Source: JACCXE01 sp963718605
Lineage (GTDB): Bacteria; Actinomycetota; Acidimicrobiia; Acidimicrobiales; JACCXE01
Reading direction: 5' to 3'
Length of the DNA stretch: 64,000 bases
NCBI GenBank assembly: GCA_963718605.1
Contig: OY970363.1
Span: 2,914,001-2,978,000 of the forward strand
Shown here: in pieces, positions 14,737-23,466 of the stretch
Layout: each line of letters starts with the position of its first letter
How positions within the stretch are numbered: position 1 is the stretch's first letter
Program-made: the position numbers and the translations under genes
Notes under the pieces: model-generated
The model's database searches: none
The model's input: only the letters and a program-made list of their open reading frames with translations
Told to the model about the DNA's origin: nothing

Positions 14737-16223
14737 TCCGCGGGTTCGGTGGCCCAGTTGCGCGACCGCGACACGGCGTTGTGCCATTGGCTGAGGCGGA
14801 GATCGGCCAGCTCTTGTGGCACCTCGGGGGTGAACGACTTTTCCAGGGCCCACTGGGATGCGATTTCTTCGGTGGACGACCACACGCCTTCGGCCAAGCC
14901 CGCCAAGTACGCGGCGCCGAGCGCGGTGGTTTCGGTGACGACCGGGCGTGAGACCTCGACCTGCACTTGGTCGGCCTGCATCTGGCACAGCAGGTCCATC
15001 ACCGACGCGCCACCGTCGACGCGCAACGCCCGGACCTCGCGTCCGCTGGCCGCGCACATCGCATCGACGACGTCGCGCGTCGACAACACCATCGACTCCA
15101 CGACTGCCCGCGCGATGTGGGCGCGTTTCGTGCCCCGCGTGATGCCCACGATCGCCCCGCGCGCGTATGGGTCCCAGTAGGGCGAACCGAGTCCCGTGAA
15201 GGCGGGCACCACAAACACGCCGTCGGTGTCGGCGACCGATGCCGCGAGCGGACCGACCTCGGGGGCGGCCTCGATGAGGCCGAGGCCGTCGCGCAGCCAC
15301 TGGATCGCGGCGCCCGTCACGAAGATGGCGCCCTCGAGCGCGTAGGCGACCGTGCCGTCGCTCAACTCCCAGGCAACGGTCGTAAGCAGTCCGTCCACCG
15401 GCGCCGGTTTGTCGGGCCCGACGTTCATCAACACGAAGGATCCGGTGCCGTATGTGTTTTTCGTCATGCCCGGCTCGAAGCACGCTTGGCCGAACAGGGC
15501 AGCCTGCTGGTCGCCGGCGATGCCGCTCACCGGGATACCCGCCGGTACCCCCATCCCGTCCACGGTGACGCCGAAGCGCCCTGAGGACGGGCGGATCTCG
15601 GGCAGCGCGCCGAATGCGTCGCCGACACCGAACACGTCGGCCAACTCTTCTGACCACGCTCGCGACCCGATGTCACACAACAACGTGCGCGAGGCGTTCG
15701 AAACATCGGTCGCGTGCACACCACCTGTCAGGTGCCACAGCAGCCAACTGTCGACGGTGCCTATCGCGAGGTCAGCGGACGCGGTCACCGCGCCGGTCGA
15801 GAGCAACCAACCCAGCTTGGTGGCGGAGAAGTACGGGTCGAGGACCAGGCCGGTAGTGGCGCGCACGAAGTCGAGCTGTCCGACTTCGCGCAGTGCGTCG
15901 CAGACCTCCGCGGTGCGGCGGTCCTGCCACACGAGCGCGCGATACAACGGCTGGCCGGTGGACCGGGACCACGCGACGAGCGTCTCGCGTTGATTCGTGA
16001 TGCCGATCGCGGCGATCGGCGCGCCGTTTAAGCGGCCCACGACTTCCGCCAGCGTGACGCGCACCGCGTCCAGGATCTCGGTGGCGTCGTGTTCGACCCA
16101 GCCCGGCTGCGGGAAGTACTGGGGGAACTCGCGGTACGCGACGTCTATCGGTGTGCCGTTCTCGTCGATGACGAAGGCGCGCACACCGGTCGTGCCCGCG
16201 TCGATTGAGATCACGGCCGACAT
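14733..16223 (-). CDS. glpK: Glycerol kinase
   Basis: This 496-residue FGGY-family kinase has the N-terminal SIDAGTTGVRAFVID phosphate-binding motif, the glycerol-binding NQRETLVAW and WQDRRT segments, GIAGDQQAALFGQ, and the C-terminal LRVDGGASVMDLLCQ and TALGAAYLAGL motifs. It converts glycerol to glycerol 3-phosphate, feeding the phospholipid route served by the nearby PlsC enzyme. Length is normal. No glpF or glpD is adjacent. A leaderless-type -10 precedes the ATG. Confidence 0.93.
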   Translation of the reverse strand: MSAVISIDAGTTGVRAFVIDENGTPIDVAYREFPQYFPQPGWVEHDATEILDAVRVTLAEVVGRLNGAPIAAIGITNQRETLVAWSRSTGQPLYRALVWQDRRTAEVCDALREVGQLDFVRATTGLVLDPYFSATKLGWLLSTGAVTASADLAIGTVDSWLLWHLTGGVHATDVSNASRTLLCDIGSRAWSEELADVFGVGDAFGALPEIRPSSGRFGVTVDGMGVPAGIPVSGIAGDQQAALFGQACFEPGMTKNTYGTGSFVLMNVGPDKPAPVDGLLTTVAWELSDGTVAYALEGAIFVTGAAIQWLRDGLGLIEAAPEVGPLAASVADTDGVFVVPAFTGLGSPYWDPYARGAIVGITRGTKRAHIARAVVESMVLSTRDVVDAMCAASGREVRALRVDGGASVMDLLCQMQADQVQVEVSRPVVTETTALGAAYLAGLAEGVWSSTEEIASQWALEKSFTPEVPQELADLRLSQWHNAVSRSRNWATEPAD

Positions 16224-16230
16224 GGCTCAG

Positions 16231-16236
16231 AACCTA
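16231..16236 (-). promoter_or_regulatory. -10 element of glpK
   Basis: On the minus strand TAGGTT ends 7 nt before the glpK ATG (16223), the leaderless arrangement. Confidence 0.45.
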
Positions 16237-16310
16237 GCCAGCCGCCGACTTGTCAAAGCGTTGGGATTTCCTTGGCCGTCCAGACGGCAAAGGCGGCCGA
16301 CCTAAACGCC

Positions 16311-17036
16311 ATGAAGAGAAGTGCGCGGTGGCTTGTGTTCATCGGAGTCACGTTCCTGTGCCTGTCGGCGACCCAACTCAGCACCGCGTCACGCGCGGAT
16401 GCCGCATCCCCGGCCAACCGCGCCTGCCGCAATGGCTACGTGTCGATCTCCTTTGATGACGGACCGACGGTGTCCACGCCCGAATTGTTGCGGGTGCTGC
16501 GCAAATACAGCATCAGGGCGACCTTCTTTGATCTTGGCCGGCAAGCCGAGCTGTATCCGCAGCACGTCATTTCCGAACGCGCTGCCGGCCATGAAATTGC
16601 GAACCACTCGTACGACCATCCGAACTTCCAAGAGATCGGCGACGACGCCGCGCTCGCGCAGCTCGCCAGGACGCAGGGCATCTTGCAGTACGGCACCGAC
16701 ACGCCGGACTTTTATCGCCCGCCCTACGGCGCGACGAACCCGGCGATCGCGCAACGGGCCAACGCAACGTTGGGCCTCACCGAAGTGATCTGGACCATCG
16801 ACACGAACGACTGGGACGGCCGGCCGTCGAGCGACATCGTGCGCGCGGTAGCGAACGCGAAGAACGGCGACTTCGTCCTCATGCACGACGGCTACCCGAA
16901 CACGATCGCGGCCATCAGCAAGATTGCGGACGGCCTCGCCCGTCGCGGTCTGTGCGACGGCCGCATCGCGCCCAGCACGACGCCGGTTCCGGTGTGGGAA
17001 GGCCTGTCCTTCAACGCCACCGTCCGCGCCTGGTAA
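16311..17036 (+). CDS. Secreted polysaccharide deacetylase (NodB domain)
   Basis: The 241-residue product has a signal peptide (residues 1-31, KRSARWLVFIGVTFLCLSAT...ADA) and a carbohydrate-esterase family 4 domain: SISFDDGP with the catalytic/metal Asp pair, NHSYDHPNF (HxxxH metal ligands), RPPYGATN, TIDTNDWDG and FVLMHDG. It should remove N- or O-acetyl groups from an extracellular polysaccharide or peptidoglycan. ATG 16311 places the signal peptide at the N-terminus. It opens the polysaccharide module that runs to 23.4 kb. Confidence 0.9.
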   Translation: MKRSARWLVFIGVTFLCLSATQLSTASRADAASPANRACRNGYVSISFDDGPTVSTPELLRVLRKYSIRATFFDLGRQAELYPQHVISERAAGHEIANHSYDHPNFQEIGDDAALAQLARTQGILQYGTDTPDFYRPPYGATNPAIAQRANATLGLTEVIWTIDTNDWDGRPSSDIVRAVANAKNGDFVLMHDGYPNTIAAISKIADGLARRGLCDGRIAPSTTPVPVWEGLSFNATVRAW

Positions 17037-17087
17037 TTCCCACATCTTTGGGAATCCGTTGTCGGTGGATTCCCAACAGGTTGGGAA
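17037..17087. promoter_or_regulatory. Two tandem copies of an inverted-repeat box
   Basis: TTCCCACATCTTTGGGAA (17037-17054) and TTCCCAACAGGTTGGGAA (17070-17087) are 18-bp inverted repeats 33 bp apart, about three helical turns, immediately after the deacetylase stop and upstream of the 50-residue gene and GT2. Related boxes precede the response-regulator and hybrid-kinase genes. Confidence 0.65.
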
Positions 17088-17148
17088 ATGCGGCCGATGA
17101 GGCGGGGGAGCGGGAAGCACTCGCTCGACTTTCACCAAGGGGCTCCTC

Positions 17149-17301
17149 ATGACGTATGGCTCAGCAGGACAACTCGCAGGGACGGGACTGGCGGCGACAG
17201 GTTTCGCCGTCGGAGGCTGGCTCGTTGGTGCGGTGACGCTGTTGCTGCTTGGCATTGCGTGCATGCAGTTGGCGCGTCGTAGCCCTGCCATCCGTCCGTA
17301 G
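17149..17301 (+). CDS. 50-residue membrane peptide with LAATG sorting-like signal
   Basis: A 50-codon gene (ATG 17149, TAG 17299-17301) is preceded by AAGGGG at 17137-17142, one of few clear ribosome-binding sites here. The peptide has a short N-terminus, LAATGF, a hydrophobic segment (AVGGWLVGAVTLLLLGIACM) and a positive tail (QLARRSP). LAxTG plus hydrophobic segment plus Arg-rich tail is the layout of a class E sortase signal, yet nothing large precedes it. It sits 33 bp upstream of GT2 and is probably co-transcribed with it. It may be an accessory subunit of the synthase; this is inference. Confidence 0.6.
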   Translation: MTYGSAGQLAGTGLAATGFAVGGWLVGAVTLLLLGIACMQLARRSPAIRP

Positions 17302-17334
17302 TTCACGATCAACTCCACAACTCCACCACTCACA

Positions 17335-18540
17335 ATGACCAGCGTTCGCACCACCGGAGCGCTGGTCGTTTTGATTGCGGCGCATAACGAGGAAGCGTCG
17401 ATCGTGCACACGCTTCAGTCAGTGGTCGCGCAGCAGCGGAAGGCAAACCGCATCGTTGTGGCCGCTGACAACTGCACCGACAACACGGTTGCGCTAGCGA
17501 AGTCGGTCAAAGGCGTCACGGTCTTCGAGACGAAGAACAACACCGACCGCAAGCCGGGCGCGCTGAACCAGGCCTGGCGCCGCTACTGCAAGAAGGCGGA
17601 ACTGGTCGTGTGCATCGACGCCGACACCATCCTCGAGCCCAACGCGCTCGCCGACTGGGAAGCCGAGTTCCACGCCAACCCCATCCTGGGTGGCTGCTCG
17701 GGCAAGTTCACGATGCTCGTGGGCGAGGGCATGACCCAACGAGAGAAGCTTCTCGTGCGTCTCCAGCGCGCCGAGTTCTCGAAGTGGACGGATCTGGCGC
17801 TGCGGCGCGCCCGGCGCACCTCGGTGCTGGCGGGCACCGCGTGCTGCCTCAACAACGACGCGCTCCGCGAAGTGATGGAGCGCCGACCGGTCGGTAGTGG
17901 CCCACGGCGCGTGGAGGACGGGCCGTGGGTCACTACCTCGATGGTCGAGGACTTCGAGCTGACCTACCGCATGCGTGAGCTGGGATGGGAGACAAAGGTT
18001 TCAGCCACCGTGCGCGCCTACACGGACGCCATGACCAACGTGCGCAGCCTGTGGGCCCAGCGTATGAAGTGGCAGACCGGCACCGTCGAGGACCTGCTGG
18101 CGTTCGGCTTCAACCGTCGCACCCGCCAGGACTGGGGCCAGCAGGCCCAGGGCATCCTCGCCGTGTTCATTCGCCTGCTGTGGCTCACGCTGCTCGTCGC
18201 GGCGATCGCTACCGGCCGCTTCCATCTGCACCTGTGGTGGCTGCTGCCGACCGTGCTGTTCCTGGCCAACGACTTCAAGCAGTCGCTGCGAATTCCCAAC
18301 CGAGACAACGCCGACGTGCTCGTGGCCGCCGCGATAATCCCGCAGGAGCTCTTCGCTTACATGCGCTCGGGCTGGTTCCTTGCCTCGTGGGTCAAGGTGC
18401 TTGCGCGCAAGCTCTTCGGCGTCACGTACAAGGACGGCTGGGCCCAGCAAGAGCAGGCGGAGGCGGGCCGCCGCACCCGGGTGTCCGGTCAGCCGGCGAT
18501 GAAGGTGGCGTCCGACACCGCGGTGGCGAAAGCAGCCTGA
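17335..18540 (+). CDS. Processive family 2 glycosyltransferase (polysaccharide synthase)
   Basis: The 401-residue enzyme has a GT-A domain with VLIAAHNEE, the nucleotide-sugar-binding VCIDADT (near residue 95), the catalytic VEDFELTYRM (near 204) and QRMKW (near 242), a variant of QxxRW, followed by three membrane segments from about residue 275. This is the architecture of hyaluronan/N-acetylglucosamine/cellulose-type synthases. It has unusually few membrane segments before the catalytic domain. An imperfect palindrome is embedded at residues 187-201. The last 52 bp overlap the convergent GH26 gene. Confidence 0.87.
   Translation: MTSVRTTGALVVLIAAHNEEASIVHTLQSVVAQQRKANRIVVAADNCTDNTVALAKSVKGVTVFETKNNTDRKPGALNQAWRRYCKKAELVVCIDADTILEPNALADWEAEFHANPILGGCSGKFTMLVGEGMTQREKLLVRLQRAEFSKWTDLALRRARRTSVLAGTACCLNNDALREVMERRPVGSGPRRVEDGPWVTTSMVEDFELTYRMRELGWETKVSATVRAYTDAMTNVRSLWAQRMKWQTGTVEDLLAFGFNRRTRQDWGQQAQGILAVFIRLLWLTLLVAAIATGRFHLHLWWLLPTVLFLANDFKQSLRIPNRDNADVLVAAAIIPQELFAYMRSGWFLASWVKVLARKLFGVTYKDGWAQQEQAEAGRRTRVSGQPAMKVASDTAVAKAA
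17893..17937. repeat. In-frame palindrome inside the GT2 gene
   Basis: Arms 17893-17908 (GGTAGTGGCCCACGGC) and 17922-17937 are complementary at 15 of 16 positions with a 13-nt loop. The stretch encodes VGSGPRRVEDGPWVTT in the loop before the catalytic VEDFEL motif. Confidence 0.75.
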
Positions 18541-19700
18541 GCGGCGCTCGACGACTCGATGCGCCAGTCGGTCTCCTTCTGGATGTTGAACCAGACGAAG
18601 GCCTTGATGTCGGAGTTCGACTTCATGAAGGAGAAGAAGTCCTTGATGAACGTCGCCTTGCTGCCACCGGCTTCGGCGCTCGCCGTCTCGCCGATCACGA
18701 TGCCCTTGCTGGTGATCGCACGAACCTGCGCCATGGTCTGACCGAAGACCGAGGAGGCCGACTGCCAAGTGCCCCAGCTCGTCGAGGTGCCCCAGTTGTA
18801 TCCGTCGATGCCCACCATGTCGACATAGGCGTTGCCGGGGAAGAGGCTGCTGAGTGAGCTGCCGACGCCGTCCATGACGACGTTCGGATTCCACACCCAC
18901 GTCACGTTGGTGACGCCGGCGGCGGCGAACACGTCGTGCACGTGGCGGTAGGCGGCGACGTAGGAGCCGGCACCGTTGCCGTTGACGCCTTCGGCCCAGG
19001 GATACCAGTCGCTGTTCATCTCATGTGCGAACCGCATCCACACCGGTGAGCCGAACGTCTTGATCTGGTTGGCCCATGTGCGGATCATCGAGTCGTAGTT
19101 GCCGGCGGTGATCGTGCTGAGCGCGTAGGCGGGCTGGGTGACCCCGTTGGACGGGTTCCACGGCTCCCACGTGATCATCGGGATCGAACCGTGGTTGCGG
19201 ACCGTGGTGGCCTCGGCGGTCGGGAAGTTCGGGTCCCAGTAGAAGCTCTTGTACATCCCGTAGAGGGCGGCCTTCTTGCCCGCGTGCGACTCGAACGAGG
19301 CGAGCTGGCTGAGTCCGCCGGAGTTGTTCTCCTCCGTCGCGGCGCCGAACAGCACTGAATTGGAGGAAGGAGTGCTGTTCGACGCCGCAATGGTGGAGGA
19401 CGTGGTGCTCGGGGCACCGGTTGCTGCCTTGACCGTGGTGGACGGCGACGTCGTTGTCGTCTTCACCGTGGTCGAGGTCGTGGGCTTCACCGAAGACGAC
19501 GTCGTTGTCGCGTTCGGCTTAGCGGTGGTCGTTGTTGCCTGACGAGCGGCCCAGCGACTGCGAGCCGCGGCGGCTGCTGGGAGCGACGTGCCGAGGGTGG
19601 CGATACCCACGGTCACGGCCACTGCCGAGCACACAACCGCGCTGAATACAACCAGCCGGCGCTTCGAACGGACAACCTGCAATTGGGTTTCTTCCTCCAT
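18489..19700 (-). CDS. Secreted glycoside hydrolase family 26 (mannanase-like)
   Basis: The 403-residue product has a signal anchor (SKRRLVVFSAVVCSAVAV...), a Thr/Ser-rich linker of about 60 residues, and a GH26 (alpha/beta)8 domain. The predicted acid/base is Glu 227 in RFAHEMNSDW and the nucleophile is Glu 338 in VIGETAS. GH26 enzymes cleave beta-1,4-mannans or mixed-link glucans. In this module it may trim or release the polymer made by GT2. ATG 19700 is chosen; a TTG at 19718 is less likely. Its end overlaps GT2 by 52 bp. Confidence 0.87.
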   Translation of the reverse strand: MEEETQLQVVRSKRRLVVFSAVVCSAVAVTVGIATLGTSLPAAAAARSRWAARQATTTTAKPNATTTSSSVKPTTSTTVKTTTTSPSTTVKAATGAPSTTSSTIAASNSTPSSNSVLFGAATEENNSGGLSQLASFESHAGKKAALYGMYKSFYWDPNFPTAEATTVRNHGSIPMITWEPWNPSNGVTQPAYALSTITAGNYDSMIRTWANQIKTFGSPVWMRFAHEMNSDWYPWAEGVNGNGAGSYVAAYRHVHDVFAAAGVTNVTWVWNPNVVMDGVGSSLSSLFPGNAYVDMVGIDGYNWGTSTSWGTWQSASSVFGQTMAQVRAITSKGIVIGETASAEAGGSKATFIKDFFSFMKSNSDIKAFVWFNIQKETDWRIESSSAAQAAFATAVSDATFIAG

Positions 19701-19752
19701 GTCCCAACTGATCGACAACGATCAGCGGAAGCATTAGGTGAAACCCAACCTT

Positions 19753-19769
19753 CGCTCAAGATTTGAGAA
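19753..19769. promoter_or_regulatory. Inverted-repeat box upstream of GH26
   Basis: CGCTCAAGATTTGAGAA contains CTCAA and TTGAG half-sites separated by 3 bp (4 bp in the other copies), 53 bp upstream of the GH26 start. A partial copy TCCCAACTG (19702-19710) and a TCCC/GGGA pair (19771-19782) flank it. Confidence 0.5.
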
Positions 19770-19796
19770 TTCCCTGTTGGGATTCGCAGAGCGGTC

Positions 19797-20522
19797 TTAC
19801 GGATTAAAGCGGTATCCGACTCCCCAAACGGTCGTAAGCCATCGAGGCTTGTTCGGGTTTGCCTCGATCCGCTTGCGCAAACGGCGCACGTGTTCGGTCA
19901 CCGTGTCGATGCTCTGCCACGCCGAGCTGGAGTTCCAGACTCGGTCGAGCAGCTGTTCGCGTGAGAACACTTGGCGCGGTGACGACGCGAGGAACGCGAG
20001 CAGGTCGAACTCTTTGGCGGTGAGCACCACCAACTCGCCGTTGATGCGGACCTCGCGGTTGGCGAGGTTCACGGCCAGGCCGTCGAAGGTGAGGGGCGCG
20101 ATGGAGGAAGCCGGCCGCGTCCGACGCAACACCGAAGCGATGCGGGCTTCGACTTCAGCGTTGGAGAAGGGCTTTACGACGTAGTCGTCGGCACCGAGCT
20201 TGAGGCCCATGACCCGGTCGGACTCCGACGTCTTGCCCGTGAGCAGGATGACGGGCACGTCGCTGGTCTGGCGGATCTGCTCGAGCACGTCGAGGCCGTC
20301 GTCGTCGCCGAGCATCACGTCGAGCACTACGAGGTCGGGGGTTTCTTCGTCGAGCGCGGCGAGTGCTTCGGCCGCGTCGGCTGCGGGCACCACGCGATAG
20401 TCCTCTAGGGACAGAAAGCGCGTGAGGAGGTGGCGGATGGTGCGGTCGTCGTCAACGACCAGCACGGTCGCCTTCGCGGTGTGCGTCGATTCGGTACCGA
20501 CTGTCTCTCGAGTCATCGCCAT
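19797..20522 (-). CDS. OmpR/PhoB-type response regulator
   Basis: The 241-residue regulator has a receiver (TVLVVDDDRTIRHLL, phospho-acceptor Asp in LVVLDVMLGDDDG, Lys in YVVKPF) and a winged-helix DNA-binding domain (LTAKEFDLLAFLASSPRQVFSREQLLDRVW ... TVWGVGYRF). It starts at ATG 20522 (or 20516). It lies 37 bp downstream of the hybrid kinase gene on the same strand, and upstream of GH26, making it the probable regulator of the polysaccharide module. An inverted-repeat box fills the gap before its start. Confidence 0.9.
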   Translation of the reverse strand: MAMTRETVGTESTHTAKATVLVVDDDRTIRHLLTRFLSLEDYRVVPAADAAEALAALDEETPDLVVLDVMLGDDDGLDVLEQIRQTSDVPVILLTGKTSESDRVMGLKLGADDYVVKPFSNAEVEARIASVLRRTRPASSIAPLTFDGLAVNLANREVRINGELVVLTAKEFDLLAFLASSPRQVFSREQLLDRVWNSSSAWQSIDTVTEHVRRLRKRIEANPNKPRWLTTVWGVGYRFNP

Positions 20523-20542
20523 GCCGTACTTATCGGCAGGAA

Positions 20543-20559
20543 TCCCAACTGCTTGAGAA
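20543..20559. promoter_or_regulatory. Inverted-repeat box upstream of response regulator
   Basis: TCCCAACTGCTTGAGAA occupies the 37-bp gap between the kinase stop and the regulator start, matching the copy at 17071-17087 at 14 of 17 positions. It suggests autoregulation. Confidence 0.6.
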
Positions 20560-23427
20560 TTATCGAGAAGTGTTGATCTTTCGCCTGCCCGTGGGCGGTT
20601 TGCCCTCAAGGCACTGCCGGAGCGCGCCGGCGAGCAGTTCGCGGGCGACCGGCTTGGTGAGGAAGTCGTCCATGCCGGCGGCCATGCACTGCTCGCGGTC
20701 GGCCGCCATCGCCGACGCCGTCATCGCGACAATCGGTGTGCGCGTCTTGGTTTCCATCGAACGGATCGTGCGGGTGGCGTCGTAGCCGTCCATGCGTGGC
20801 ATCTGGCAATCCATGAGGATCGCGTCGTACTTGTTTGCGCTGAACGCTTCGACCGCGGCGAGACCGTCCACCGCGACGTCGGTTTGGTAGCCCAGTTGCG
20901 TCAGCATGCCCACCGCGACCTTGCGGTTGACCGGGTTGTCCTCGACCACAAGCACACGAATGCCGTCGACGGGTGGCGGGGCCGGCGCAGCCACGGTGGA
21001 AGCGGGTAGCGCGTGGCGGGCCGGCTTCAGCGGAACCGTGAACCAGAACAGGCTGCCCTTTTCCGCCTTGCTCTCCACGCCGATCTCGCCGCCCATCAGC
21101 GTTACGAGATCGCGGCAAATCGCGAGACCCAGCCCGGTGCCCCCGAATCGACGCGTCGTGGACGCGTCGGCTTGCACGAACGGCTCGAACAACCGGGCGC
21201 AGGCCTCGCGGGGGATGCCAATGCCGGTGTCGCGCACCTCGAAGCGCACGCAGCGGTCGTGCGTTGTCACCGCAAGCGTCACCTCACCGGTGGACGTGAA
21301 CTTCACTGCGTTCGCGAGCAGGTTGCCCAGGACTTGCTTGAGGCGCCGGCTGTCGCCGTGGAGCGAGTCGGGTACTGAGTCATCGACGGTGGACGACAGC
21401 TTGATGTGGCGCTCGGCGGCCATCGGCACGAACGGCACCGTGGCGACGTGCACGATGTGACGGAGCGCGAAGTCGTCATCGTCGAGTTGCAGTTTGCCCG
21501 CCTCGATCTTCGAGACGTCCAGGACGTCGTCGATGATCGCGCCGAGCGACGACGCCGACGTCGACATCGTCTGGATGTAGTCACGCTGCTGAACTGTCAG
21601 CTTGGTGTCGAGCAACAAACCGACCATGCCCATCACGCCGTTCATCGGCGTGCGGATCTCGTGGCTCATGTTTGCGAGGAACGCCGACTTCAGGCGCGAG
21701 GCCTCGCGGGCTTCTTCGAGCGCCGCATCGAGCGCAGCCTTGTCGGCGAGGCGAGCCGAGATGTCGTGGAGGAACGCGTGGAAGATCAGCTCACCGCGCG
21801 CGTCCTCCGTAGCCCACACGGCCATTTCCACCGGGAACTCGTGTCCATCGCGATGCACCGCCGTGACCTCACGACGTGTGTTGAGCACTTGCATGCGCCC
21901 CGTCTTGAGGAAGCGGCTGACGCCTTTGCGGTGCGCGTCGCGTTGGGCGGCCGGGATGATGATGTCGACCATTGACAGGCCCAACACTTCGCCCCGCTTC
22001 CATCCGAAAGTGAGTTCCGCTTGGCGGTTCCAGTCCGTGATGCGTTCGTCGGGGTCGATGGTGACGAACGCCTCGGACGCGGCGTCGATGATGCGCGTGG
22101 TGCGCACTTCGTTGGCCCGCAACCGTTCTTCGGTGACCTTCGACTCGGTTACGTCCTGGCAGATCCCGTTCAGTTGCACGACGCGTCCGGCAATGACGTC
22201 CGCTTGGCAACGCGTGCGCAGCCATCGCGTCTCGCCGTCAGGGAGAATGACGCGAAGAACCGTGGTGAAGGATTTGCCGCTTACCCGCGCCTCGGCGTAC
22301 AGCTGGTCGAGTATCGGACGGTCCTCCGCGTGCACGCGCTCCATTGCAGACGCATAGTCCGTGGGTGCGGTGCCGAACTCATAGCCGAAGAGGCGTTGCA
22401 GCTCGGCCGACGATGCCAACTGCTCGGTGGCGATGTCGTACTCCCAGCTGCCGATGTGTGCGATGCGCTGCGCCTGTTCGAGGGCTTGGCGGTCGACCTG
22501 GAGCGCGTCTGTGCGTTCGCGGACGCGCGTCTCCAGCAGTGAGTTGGTGGATAACAACGTGCGGTGCGCCTGGTCGCGCTCGCCGACGAGCGCGGCGAGC
22601 AACATCCCTTGCAGGGCCAGCACGGCGAGGAACGAGTCGAGGAGCCACAGGTCGCTGATGGCGTCACCGGTGACGAATCGGCCGACGCCCTGTGACGTTC
22701 GTTCAATCGCGATGAGCGTGATCGCGAAGGTCGCCAGCGTGGCGCCGCGCGCTCCGAAACGCATCGCGGCCCATGCGACGATGGGGTAGATCAGGAACGC
22801 CGAGGGGTTCGGCCCGACGAACGAGACCGCGATCGCGAACGCGAACGCCGAGACGATGAGAATGACCTCGGTTTGCAACTGATGCGCGTCATGCGCAGCT
22901 TCGCTGTCGGACCAGCTGAGCAGCAACGGCGTGACGATGATCGCGCCCATGACGTCGCCGATCCACCACACGTTGAGGTTCTTGAGTACTGCGCCGAGGG
23001 GCACGACTCCCGCGATGTGCAGCGTCGTGACGCCGATCAGCGCGCTAACGACCGAGGCGCCTACCGCGACGCCGCATAGGACGCCCACGTCGCGTGGACG
23101 AGCGAACCGCGTCTTGACGCCGAAGTGATGCAGCAGGCCGGCGGCGACGAGCGCCTCGAGCGTGTTACCCGTCGCCATGCCCAGTGCGGTTGCCGCGGAG
23201 AGCCCGCCGATATTGAGCACAAAGGCACCCAAGAAGGCGCCGGGTGCAATCGACCGGCCGTAGACGAACACCGCGGCGATCGCGAGGCCGGTGGGAGGCC
23301 AAACGGGCGAGACGTGGCCCGGCAAGGATGCGATCGAGAACCCGATGCGCCCCAGCACCCAGTAGAGCAGCGCCAAAAGGACGATTCGCTTCGCGTGTTC
23401 TCGGACCGTGGATAGACGCGCGGGCAC
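20560..23427 (-). CDS. MASE1 hybrid sensor histidine kinase with PAS domains and receiver
   Basis: This 955-residue protein has, in order, an N-terminal MASE1-type membrane sensor (about residues 10-300, eight hydrophobic segments, with the SLPGHVSPVWPPTGLAIAA signature), two PAS domains (about 315-560), a HisKA domain (ANMSHEIRTPMNGVMG, His near 589), an HATPase domain (VLGNLLANAVKFT, GIGI, GTGLGLAI) and a C-terminal receiver (phospho-acceptor in AILMDCQMPRMDG, near 872). Hybrid kinases relay phosphate through an HPt protein, none of which is visible here. GTG 23427 is the start. It is probably in one operon with the regulator. Confidence 0.9.
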   Translation of the reverse strand: MPARLSTVREHAKRIVLLALLYWVLGRIGFSIASLPGHVSPVWPPTGLAIAAVFVYGRSIAPGAFLGAFVLNIGGLSAATALGMATGNTLEALVAAGLLHHFGVKTRFARPRDVGVLCGVAVGASVVSALIGVTTLHIAGVVPLGAVLKNLNVWWIGDVMGAIIVTPLLLSWSDSEAAHDAHQLQTEVILIVSAFAFAIAVSFVGPNPSAFLIYPIVAWAAMRFGARGATLATFAITLIAIERTSQGVGRFVTGDAISDLWLLDSFLAVLALQGMLLAALVGERDQAHRTLLSTNSLLETRVRERTDALQVDRQALEQAQRIAHIGSWEYDIATEQLASSAELQRLFGYEFGTAPTDYASAMERVHAEDRPILDQLYAEARVSGKSFTTVLRVILPDGETRWLRTRCQADVIAGRVVQLNGICQDVTESKVTEERLRANEVRTTRIIDAASEAFVTIDPDERITDWNRQAELTFGWKRGEVLGLSMVDIIIPAAQRDAHRKGVSRFLKTGRMQVLNTRREVTAVHRDGHEFPVEMAVWATEDARGELIFHAFLHDISARLADKAALDAALEEAREASRLKSAFLANMSHEIRTPMNGVMGMVGLLLDTKLTVQQRDYIQTMSTSASSLGAIIDDVLDVSKIEAGKLQLDDDDFALRHIVHVATVPFVPMAAERHIKLSSTVDDSVPDSLHGDSRRLKQVLGNLLANAVKFTSTGEVTLAVTTHDRCVRFEVRDTGIGIPREACARLFEPFVQADASTTRRFGGTGLGLAICRDLVTLMGGEIGVESKAEKGSLFWFTVPLKPARHALPASTVAAPAPPPVDGIRVLVVEDNPVNRKVAVGMLTQLGYQTDVAVDGLAAVEAFSANKYDAILMDCQMPRMDGYDATRTIRSMETKTRTPIVAMTASAMAADREQCMAAGMDDFLTKPVARELLAGALRQCLEGKPPTGRRKINTSR

Positions 23428-23466
23428 GTTGTTCTTTCGGCATCCGCGACAGGCAACAAAAGGGGG

